Positions 7,885-14,926 of a stretch of 53,124 bases of DNA are shown in pieces. Made by a program: the position numbers and the translations under genes. Source of the stretch: Myxococcales bacterium. Its GTDB lineage: Bacteria > Myxococcota > B64-G9. Under the pieces are notes generated by a model. That model ran no database searches. It was not told the origin of the DNA and worked only from the letters and a program-made list of their open reading frames with translations. The stretch spans positions 1 through 53,124 of the forward strand of contig JAAZNF010000058.1 in assembly GCA_012798435.1 (NCBI GenBank), written 5' to 3'. Within the stretch, counting starts at the first letter, position 1, and each line of letters starts with the position of its first letter.

Positions 7885-9687
7885 ATGTCGGGAAACGCAT
7901 TCTCCCTCGTAGATTTTCTTTCGAAGAACCCGTCCAGGCTCGCCGAGGTCCTGGAGCGCGCCGGGGACGCGACCTTCGCGGTCGACGCCGCCCAGAACGT
8001 GGTTTTCTGGAGCCGGGGTGCCGAGAACCTCACCGGCTTTTCGGCCGCCGAGGTCATGGGGCGTCACTGTCTGTCGGGCTTCCGCTGCGAAAACTGCCTC
8101 TCCGGCTGCGGATTGCTGGCCGGTGGCGCGGTAGCCGAGGAGCGCGTGCGGCTGGTTGCGCGTGACGGGCGGGTGCTCCAGATCCGCCGTGACAGAGTGG
8201 CTCTTTTGGACGAGCAGGGGAACACGGTGGGCGGGCTCGAGATCCTGCATGACGAGACGGCCCTCTCGACTCAGGTGGCGACGTGTTGCGCGCAGAAAGA
8301 GGAAATCCGCGCTCGGGAGCGCCTCCAGGCGGCGGTGCTGGGCAGCATCCGCGAGGGCGTGATCACCATCGACGGGGAGTATCGCATCACCAGCTTTTCG
8401 CGTCGTGCCGAGGCACTCACCGGGATCCGCGCCGAGCGGGTGCTGGGCCGGTTCTGCCACGAGGTGATCGGCTCGCGCCTGTGCCAGGAGGACTGCCCGG
8501 CGCGTCACTGCCACGCCACCGGCGAGGCCGAGGCCTCGCGCGAGACCGAGATCGCCCTCCCCGACGGGATCCTGCTCCCGGTAGGGGAGATCGCGGTGCC
8601 GCTCCAGGGCGAGCAGGGCCAGCCGCTCGGGACGGTGATCATCCTGGAAGATCGCCGGCCCTTCCTGGGTGCCGACTCGGAGGGGGACGGCACCTCCTTC
8701 GAGGGGATGATCGGGCGCTCGAGCGCCATGCGGCGCGTCTTCCACATGATCGAGCAGGTGGGCCCGACGGACGTCACCGTGCTGATCGCGGGCGAGAGCG
8801 GCACCGGCAAGGAGATGGCCGCCCGGGCCATTCACCAGCACTCGCCGCGGAGTAGCCGGCCCTTCGTGGCGGTGAACTGCGCGGCGCTACCGGAGAACCT
8901 TCTGGAGAGCGAGCTGTTCGGGCACGTGCGGGGCGCGTTCACCGGCGCGGTGCGGGATCGCGCCGGACGGATCGAGGAGGCTGAGGGCGGCACGTTGTTT
9001 TTGGACGAGATCGGCGAGCTGCAACCGGCGCTGCAGGCGAAACTGCTGCGCTTCCTCCAGGAGCGCGAGTACCAGCGGGTGGGCGAGAGCCGCACCCGGA
9101 CCGCCGACGTGCGCATCCTGGCGGCCAGCAACCGGGACCTGTCGCGAGACGTGGCGGAGGGGAGGTTCCGCGAGGATCTCTATTACCGCATCCGGGTGAT
9201 CCCCATCACCCTGCCGCCGCTCCGTGAACGTCCCGAGGACATCCCGCTCCTGGCCGTCCGCCTGTTGGAGAAGATCGCTGCTTCGCGAAAGCGCCCCGGC
9301 ATGACCTTCACGCCGCAGGCACTGCAGCGCCTGATGCGCCACGCCTGGCCGGGCAACGTGCGAGAGCTCGTCAACGCCCTGGAATACGCGGTGGCCCTCT
9401 GCCCCGCGCGCCGCATCCGCGCCGAGGATCTCCCCCCGGAGACGGCCGCCGCCCGCGGGCGGTATCGCATCGCGGCCGCGGCGCCACAGACCGAGGAGGC
9501 GCGCATCCGCGAGGCGCTCGAGCGCGCCGGCGGCAACCGCACCCGGGCCGCGGCCTCCCTGGGAATGGACCGAGTCACCCTGTACCGGAAGATGAAGAAG
9601 TACCGGATCGAGCCGGCGCTCAGTAGATCCCGAACTTCTCGCGCAGCACGGCCTGCTGGCGATCGAGATCCTTCACGCGGCTCATGA
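7885..9687 (+). CDS. Sigma54-dependent activator with two cysteine-rich PAS domains
   Basis: 600 residues. PAS1 (about 15-125) carries cysteines 62, 68, 71 and 75. PAS2 (about 145-265) carries 191, 200, 204 and 209. Both follow C-x(5-8)-C-x(2-3)-C-x(3-4)-C directly after a GRHC or GRFC turn. The AAA+ domain (about 275-510) is intact, with Walker A GESGTGKE near 303, GAFTGA near 350 and Walker [14 protein letters not shown] Fis-type helix-turn-helix ends it ([20 protein letters not shown]). ATG 7885 has AAAGGTGG before it; a TTG at 7870 is the alternative. The cysteines suggest redox or metal/Fe-S sensing, matching the divergent thiol-transfer gene. The last 68 nt overlap the convergent gene. 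Confidence 0.88.
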   Translation: MSGNAFSLVDFLSKNPSRLAEVLERAGDATFAVDAAQNVVFWSRGAENLTGFSAAEVMGRHCLSGFRCENCLSGCGLLAGGAVAEERVRLVARDGRVLQIRRDRVALLDEQGNTVGGLEILHDETALSTQVATCCAQKEEIRARERLQAAVLGSIREGVITIDGEYRITSFSRRAEALTGIRAERVLGRFCHEVIGSRLCQEDCPARHCHATGEAEASRETEIALPDGILLPVGEIAVPLQGEQGQPLGTVIILEDRRPFLGADSEGDGTSFEGMIGRSSAMRRVFHMIEQVGPTDVTVLIAGESGTGKEMAARAIHQHSPRSSRPFVAVNCAALPENLLESELFGHVRGAFTGAVRDRAGRIEEAEGGTLFLDEIGELQPALQAKLLRFLQEREYQRVGESRTRTADVRILAASNRDLSRDVAEGRFREDLYYRIRVIPITLPPLRERPEDIPLLAVRLLEKIAASRKRPGMTFTPQALQRLMRHAWPGNVRELVNALEYAVALCPARRIRAEDLPPETAAARGRYRIAAAAPQTEEARIREALERAGGNRTRAAASLGMDRVTLYRKMKKYRIEPALSRSRTSRAARPAGDRDPSRGS

Positions 9688-10453
9688 GCACACGGGCCCG
9701 GCCCTCGAGCGCCTGGAGCTCGGAGATGTTCCTCTGCACCACCGCGTCGCGGAGATCCCGCAGGATGTCCACGCTGTCCTTCATCACACCAAGCGTCGTT
9801 TTGTGGATCTCCCGGCACGGCTCCGGCACCGAGAGCTTGCGGACCTCTTCGTAGGCCTTCTCGGCATCCGAAACCAGCTCGTCGAAGTCGGCAGTGTTGC
9901 CCTGGGCCAGGTTGCCGGTCAGCCGTTCCGCGAACTGCTGCGGCCCCACGCCCACCGGGCCTCGCTGCAAGGTGGCCAGCCTCAGGAAATACTCGCGCAC
10001 GGCCTCCGCCTCGCTGACCCCGGCCTTCCCGGGCGCGGCCGGCGCCGGCGGCGCCGCCGCCGGGGGTATCGTGGGCGGGGGTGAGGCCGGCGGCGGGCCC
10101 TTCTCCTGGTGCAAAAGGAGCAGGATCTGATTGCCTTTCCGGATGATGCTCCCCTCCCGATTGCCGTCGGTGATGACGACGCCATCCGGGCCGTCCTCGA
10201 TGCGTAGCGCTCCTTGCGGAGCCGGGGCCGGCGCTTCCGGTGCCGGCTTCTCGACGAGCGCGGGCTTTTCGGGCGCGGCGGGCTCGTCGGACGGCGCCAT
10301 GACCGGGCCCGCCACGGGAGCGGCGCTCTCTGGCTTGGCCTGCTTGCCCAGAAGATAACCGACGACCCCGATCGAGCCCATCAGCGCGAGGAGCAAGACG
10401 ATCGCCGCCACCCAGAAGCCCTTGCCCATGCCTGTTGCGTGTCTCCGATCCAC
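9620..10453 (-). CDS. Membrane-anchored protein of unknown function
   Basis: 277 residues from GTG 10453, chosen because GGAGGA lies just upstream; the ATG at 10429 is the alternative. One transmembrane helix (about 13-35, [20 protein letters not shown]) is followed by a long Ala/Pro/Glu-rich linker, a short beta segment ([20 protein letters not shown]), a Pro-rich stretch, and a helical C-terminal domain of about 130 residues. This suggests an inner-membrane-anchored periplasmic protein. I recognise no family. It shares a divergent promoter region with the DUF362 gene. Confidence 0.7.
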   Translation of the reverse strand: MDRRHATGMGKGFWVAAIVLLLALMGSIGVVGYLLGKQAKPESAAPVAGPVMAPSDEPAAPEKPALVEKPAPEAPAPAPQGALRIEDGPDGVVITDGNREGSIIRKGNQILLLLHQEKGPPPASPPPTIPPAAAPPAPAAPGKAGVSEAEAVREYFLRLATLQRGPVGVGPQQFAERLTGNLAQGNTADFDELVSDAEKAYEEVRKLSVPEPCREIHKTTLGVMKDSVDILRDLRDAVVQRNISELQALEGRARVLMSRVKDLDRQQAVLREKFGIY

Positions 10454-10491
10454 GGAGTCCTCCCATGTGTGAAGCACCGCTCGCGCAGTGT

Positions 10492-10527
10492 AGCACAATC
10501 GGTGCAACCTCCCAATCTGATTGTGCT
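10492..10527. promoter_or_regulatory. Inverted repeat in divergent spacer, possible operator
   Basis: AGCACAATC (10492-10500) and GATTGTGCT (10519-10527) are exact reverse complements separated by 18 bp. They lie between the divergent genes at 10453 (minus) and 10581 (plus). The arrangement fits a dimeric regulator site or a looped pair, but no regulator is assigned. Confidence 0.4.
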
Positions 10528-10580
10528 CGGCTGAATTCTCCGCTAGGATTCCTGCGTCGGATTGTCCGAAAGGAGATCGC

Positions 10581-11510
10581 ATGAGCCATCGCATGACCCG
10601 CCGTGAATTCCTGGCCACGAGCGCCCTGGCCGGCGCGGGTCTGGCGCTTTCCCGGACGCCGCTTTCGACGGCCGCCGAGACTCCGCTCGCCGTGAAGGTC
10701 TCCGGCGCCGGCGTCCCCGGGGACCTTTCGGCAGCCGTCAAGGCCGCCCTCGATCCGCTGGGAGGCATCGGCGCCTTCGTGAAGAAGGGCCAGACGGTGA
10801 TGCTCAAGCCGAACATGGGTTTCCCTACCCCTCCCAGTCAGCGGGCCACCACCTCGCCCGAGCTGGTCAAGGCGGTAGCCCGCCTGGTCCTCGAGGCCGG
10901 CGCCAAGCGCGTCACCGTGATCGACAACCCGGTGCGCCGCCCGGAGGCCTGCCTGGAGCTGGTGGGCATCAAGCAGGCCTGCGAGCCGCTGGGTGTCAAG
11001 ACCTTCCTGCCCACCTCCGAGAAGCTCTTCATGGAAAAGGACATCCCGCGGGGCGTGGTCCTCAAGAAGACCGACGTGTTCCGCGAGGCGCTGGAGGTGG
11101 ACGTCCACATCGCCCTGCCCATCGCCAAGTCGCACATGGCCACCGGATACTCGGGCACCCTCAAGGGGATGATGGGGCTCATCCTGGACCGGGAGAGCTT
11201 CCATTCGCGCTTCGACATCAACCAGGCCATCGCCGACCTGAACACGCTCCTGCGCGCGAACCTGGTCATCCTGGATGGCCTTTCGGTCATGACCACCGAT
11301 GGCCCCGCCGGGCCCGGCGAGCTGGTGACCTGCAACGCCATCGTGGCCGGCACCGATCCGGTGACGGTGGACGCCCTGGGCGTGAAACTCGCCCCGCTCT
11401 ACGGCCGCAACGTGAAACCCACCCAGGTCAAACACCTGCTGGCCGCCGAGAAGCTCGGCCTCGGCGCCATCTCTCCGCCGGCGGGCCGGATCCTCGAAGT
11501 GACGCTGTAG
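10581..11510 (+). CDS. Tat-exported DUF362 protein
   Basis: 309 residues. The ATG at 10581 follows AAGGAG. A twin-arginine signal (TRREFLATSALAGAGLAL) predicts export of the folded protein, often a sign of a cofactor. The body matches the DUF362 family by its blocks VMLKPNMGF, VTVIDNP, ALPIAKSH, GYSGTLKGMMGLI, DGLSVMTTDGPAGPGE and VAGTDPVTVDALG. No CxxC ferredoxin motifs are present, unlike DUF362-ferredoxin fusions. The family's biochemical function is not settled, so no reaction is proposed. Confidence 0.85.
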   Translation: MSHRMTRREFLATSALAGAGLALSRTPLSTAAETPLAVKVSGAGVPGDLSAAVKAALDPLGGIGAFVKKGQTVMLKPNMGFPTPPSQRATTSPELVKAVARLVLEAGAKRVTVIDNPVRRPEACLELVGIKQACEPLGVKTFLPTSEKLFMEKDIPRGVVLKKTDVFREALEVDVHIALPIAKSHMATGYSGTLKGMMGLILDRESFHSRFDINQAIADLNTLLRANLVILDGLSVMTTDGPAGPGELVTCNAIVAGTDPVTVDALGVKLAPLYGRNVKPTQVKHLLAAEKLGLGAISPPAGRILEVTL

Positions 11511-11615
11511 GCCGGCCGCGCTCTCCGATGATGGCCATGCTCGTCTGTGCGGGGTGGGGGGCAGTTTTTTTCCGGCGGCGATCGGAATATCATAGGGGAG
11601 CATTGGAGGCCGTCC

Positions 11616-14285
11616 ATGCGCTACCTGTGCCTGGGACTATCGATCCTGACCGTCGGCCTGGCTGGTTGCGCCGATTCGATCGGCGGGCCCAACCGTCCGC
11701 CGCACGCCGAGGCCGGGCCGGACATAGGCATTCTCATGGGCCAGACGGCCACGCTGGACGGGACCGGCAGCGTCGATCCCGATGGGGACACGCTCGCGTT
11801 CTCCTGGCGCCTGCTGGCAGCCCCGCCGAGCGCGTTCAGCGGCGGCGCTCTGCAGCAGGGACCGGAGGCAGAGCTGCCGGCGGGCCTGGCGCGGCTTACG
11901 CCGACACGGGAAGGGCTGTGGCTGGTCGGGTTGCAAGTGAGCGACGGCCGGGCCGAGTCGGACCTGGACACGGTCGCGGTCGCGGTGGCCGGCCAGAGTT
12001 GCGAAAGCGACGAGGAGTGCGACAACCACCTGGCCTGCGACGGCCTCGAGCGCTGCGTGGACCTGCGCTGCCGCTCGGGGACGCCGGTGGACTGCTCCTC
12101 CCTCGACGGTGTTTGCGTGGTGGGCGCGTGCCGCGAGCCCGCCGGAAGCTGCGGCGTGGCGAACCGCGAGGACGGCACGGGTTGCGACGACGGGTTGTTC
12201 TGCACAGTCCGCGACGCCTGCACGAGCGGTGTGTGCACCGGGGAGGCGCGGGAATGCGCGAGCTTGAACCCCTGTCTGGAGGGCTTCTGCGACGAGGACA
12301 AGAAGTCGTGCGACACTCGCGCCCGGCAAGAAGGAGCCGCCTGCGAGGATGGGAAGTATTGCACCGTGAACGAAACCTGCCAGCAGGGCCAGTGCCAGGG
12401 CGGCACTCCGCGCGATTGCAGCGCCGCCGGGGGGGCCTGCGTGGACGGCTCCTGCGACGAGAGCCAACAGAGGTGCGTGGGCGATCCGCTTCCCGACGGC
12501 GCGCTATGCAACGACGAGGACCGCTGCACGGAAAACGACGCCTGCGGCGGCGGTGTTTGCTCGGGCACGCCCATCGACTGCTCGGCGCTCGCTGACGACT
12601 GCCACACGGCATTCTGCGACGGCGCGACCGGCGAGTGCCGGGTCGATCCATTGACCGACGGTACCCCCTGCCAGACGGGCCTCTTCTGCGTCCAGGGCAA
12701 GACCTGCCAGAGCGGCGTGTGCCAGGGCGGCACCCTGAGGGATTGCTCTTCTCTGGCCGACTACTGCAACGCCGGTGTCTGCGACGAGGGCTTGCGCGAC
12801 TGCCGCAAGCAACCCGATCGCGAAGGCGACGCCTGCCAGGACGGGCTGTTCTGCACCATGGCCGAGGTCTGTGACGATGGGTTGTGCACCCACGGTATAC
12901 CGCGCACCTGCCCGCCGTCGGACGTCCCCTGTCGGGAGACTTTTTGTAGCGAGTCGCTCGGCGGCTGCGACGTGCGGATCGCGCCCGACGGGGCGGTGTG
13001 CGATGACCCTTCGCGTTGCGCGACCGGCGGCGTCTGCCAGGCCGGCGTTTGCGTCGGGGGCACGGACACCTGTCCGCTGGGGTGCAACACCTCGGTCCAG
13101 CCCGCCCGCTGCAACCACCTGGACGTCTCCAACCTGGGCCAGGTCCCGCTCTGCCAGGTGGGTCTGCCCGTCTTTCAGGGAGCGCCCGGTGTGACGGTGA
13201 CCTTCGACACCGGGACGGGCCAGATCGACGGCCAAGCCGTGCCGAACTTCTTGGCCGTGCCCCAGGCCGACCCCGATGCTCCGGAGTTGGGTGTGTTCGC
13301 CTTCAACTCGTTTTCGCTCCCGGCGACCGCCATCCTCCGGGTGCAAGGTTCGCGCGCGCTGGTGCTCCTCTCCTGCGGTCCAGTGGACATCCAGGGGGTG
13401 ATCCGGGCCACGGCGTCGGGGCGGACACCGGGGCCGGGCGGCTTCCTCGGCGCGGCGGCGGCGTATGAGGCGATCAATGCCGGCCAGGGCTACGAAGCGG
13501 GAGCCGGTGGGGCGGGCCGGCGCGAGGAAAGCTATCCCTACCGCCAGAGCGGCGGTGGCGGCGGCGGGTTCGGCGCGGCCGGAGGCAAGGGTGGCGACGG
13601 CGTCAACGGCGGCGATCGTCTCGCCGGTGGAAGCGCCGGACAGCCCAACGGGACCCCCGAGCTCATCCCTTTGCTGGGCGGCAGCGGCGGTGGTGGCGGC
13701 GGCAGTTTCGCCACCTCAGCGCCGGGTGGCGGCGGGGGCGGCGCAGTCCAGGTGAGCAGCGAAAGCACGATCACCATCGGCCCGCAAGGCGGGATCTGGG
13801 TGGGCGGTGGTGGCGGCGGTCTGAGCTCGGCCAACAACTACGGCGCTGGCGGCGGCGGAGGCGCGGGCGGGGGCATCTTGCTCGAGGCGGCGCTGGTCGA
13901 AGTCCAGGGCACGTTGGCGGCCAACGGCGGCGGGGGCGGTGGCGGCCGGACCGAGTATACGCCCTGGGGACATTACTGTTCCTCGAACACGCCGCAACCC
14001 GGACAGGCCGGCCTGTTCTCGGATGAGCGCGCACAGGGCGGCGCGGATTGCTCGGGAACGGGGACGGCACCGGACGCCGGCGAGGGCGGCGATGGCGGTG
14101 CGAGCGTGTTCTTCGCGGGAGATGCCGGTCAGGACGAGGGCGTGGGGGGTGGGGGCGCCGGCGGGGTGGGCCGCATCCGGCTGAACAGCAGGAACGGAAC
14201 CCAGGTCAACTTGACCGGGATTTCGAGCCCCGCCTGCGGCGCACAGAACAGTCCCTGTACCACGGGTGCTGTCTCCATCTGGTAG
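11616..14285 (+). CDS. Large cysteine-rich and glycine-rich surface lipoprotein
   Basis: 889 residues. ATG 11616 follows GGAGG. A lipobox (LAGC) anchors it. Next comes a PKD/Ig-like block (NRPPHAEAGPDI ... DGTGSVDPDGDTLAFSW, about 25-110). Six to seven cysteine-rich repeats of about 45 residues follow (about 125-500), of the type DGxxCxDGxFC...CxxGxCxG, probably disulfide-knotted. After a beta-rich domain, the C-terminal 280 residues are extremely Gly-rich (GGGGGGFGAAGGKGG and similar). This mosaic is typical of myxobacterial and related surface or adhesin-like proteins. No enzyme motif is seen. It faces the other cysteine-rich lipoprotein across the knot-protein gene. Confidence 0.85.
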   Translation: MRYLCLGLSILTVGLAGCADSIGGPNRPPHAEAGPDIGILMGQTATLDGTGSVDPDGDTLAFSWRLLAAPPSAFSGGALQQGPEAELPAGLARLTPTREGLWLVGLQVSDGRAESDLDTVAVAVAGQSCESDEECDNHLACDGLERCVDLRCRSGTPVDCSSLDGVCVVGACREPAGSCGVANREDGTGCDDGLFCTVRDACTSGVCTGEARECASLNPCLEGFCDEDKKSCDTRARQEGAACEDGKYCTVNETCQQGQCQGGTPRDCSAAGGACVDGSCDESQQRCVGDPLPDGALCNDEDRCTENDACGGGVCSGTPIDCSALADDCHTAFCDGATGECRVDPLTDGTPCQTGLFCVQGKTCQSGVCQGGTLRDCSSLADYCNAGVCDEGLRDCRKQPDREGDACQDGLFCTMAEVCDDGLCTHGIPRTCPPSDVPCRETFCSESLGGCDVRIAPDGAVCDDPSRCATGGVCQAGVCVGGTDTCPLGCNTSVQPARCNHLDVSNLGQVPLCQVGLPVFQGAPGVTVTFDTGTGQIDGQAVPNFLAVPQADPDAPELGVFAFNSFSLPATAILRVQGSRALVLLSCGPVDIQGVIRATASGRTPGPGGFLGAAAAYEAINAGQGYEAGAGGAGRREESYPYRQSGGGGGGFGAAGGKGGDGVNGGDRLAGGSAGQPNGTPELIPLLGGSGGGGGGSFATSAPGGGGGGAVQVSSESTITIGPQGGIWVGGGGGGLSSANNYGAGGGGGAGGGILLEAALVEVQGTLAANGGGGGGGRTEYTPWGHYCSSNTPQPGQAGLFSDERAQGGADCSGTGTAPDAGEGGDGGASVFFAGDAGQDEGVGGGGAGGVGRIRLNSRNGTQVNLTGISSPACGAQNSPCTTGAVSIW

Positions 14286-14368
14286 TTTTCTGGTAGTTAT
14301 CGGAGAATTCGGGCGTCAGTGGGCGACAGGGGAATCAGTGGGGAATCACCGTAATCACCGAATCACCG

Positions 14369-14526
14369 GGGCCTGTCCCCAAGTTTTTCCCTTGTGATTC
14401 AATCGGCTGCAGACGCAGAGACCACCCCTCGAAAAAAACCATTATTTGTCATAAAGTTACGCTTGTGCGCCACCCGCTGTCCGCATAACGGCTTGATTTG
14501 TAATGATAATAATTGGGGACAGGCCC
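14369..14526. repeat. 158-bp element with perfect 14-bp terminal inverted repeats
   Basis: GGGCCTGTCCCCAA (14369-14382) and TTGGGGACAGGCCC (14513-14526) are exact reverse complements bracketing 130 bp of AT-rich DNA. Just before it, AATCACCG occurs three times (14344, 14353, 14361). The core GGGGCCTGTCCCC recurs at 40809 and 40855, with a variant at 23719. It looks like a REP-type or MITE-like non-autonomous element. No transposase is inside. Confidence 0.7.
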
Positions 14527-14575
14527 TGTTGCGGCTCCGGCTGGGGACTGACTATTATTGCCTTTGTGAAAAAAA

Positions 14576-14896
14576 TCAGGGCACGCCGGGGAACGAGTCG
14601 ACGTACTGGATCTTGATGTCGGGGAAGGAATCCACGAGCTGGATCTTGAAGTCGGGGAAGGAGTCCACGATTTGCCACTTGCCGCACGAGTCGGGGAAGG
14701 ATGTCACCTTCTGGACCTTGAGGTCGGGGAAGGAGCTCACCACCTGCACCTTGATGTCCGGGAACGAGGTCACGATCTGCACCTTGCCCTGGAGCTTCTT
14801 GCCCTTGAAGGTGCAGTCCTTGCCCACGTTGCCGGCAAACGCCGTCGTGGAAAGCGCGAACAACAGAAGAACCGCCAACGCCACGATCCGCTTCAT
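14576..14896 (-). CDS. Small secreted repeat protein, probable 7(1) septoil-knot (Septknot) family
   Basis: 106 residues. A signal peptide ends at AFA, so the mature protein is about 86 residues. It starts CTFKGKKLQGK, then consists of six near-identical 11-residue strands built on V(Q/K)xVxSFPDxK (VQIVTSFPDIK, VQVVSSFPDLK, VQKVTSFPD, then IVDSFPDFK, IQLVDSFPDIK, IQYVDSFPGVP). A SCGKW insert falls after the third. This pattern matches, from memory, the Septknot family, whose members are predicted or shown to form a 7(1) protein knot; their function is unknown. Two cysteines (in DCTFKG and DSCGKW) could pair. AAGGAGGG precedes the ATG. It lies 30 nt after the large cysteine-rich lipoprotein gene, so co-transcription is likely. 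Confidence 0.85.
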   Translation of the reverse strand: MKRIVALAVLLLFALSTTAFAGNVGKDCTFKGKKLQGKVQIVTSFPDIKVQVVSSFPDLKVQKVTSFPDSCGKWQIVDSFPDFKIQLVDSFPDIKIQYVDSFPGVP

Positions 14897-14926
14897 GAAA
14901 CCCTCCTTAGGTTGTGGTTGCCTCGC

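Noticed and set aside
13540-13960. Gly-rich C-terminus as a PE_PGRS-type or silk-like protein
   Set aside because: It is the C-terminal part of the cysteine-rich lipoprotein, and poly-Gly stretches of this kind are common in surface proteins of high-GC deltaproteobacteria; there is no PE domain.
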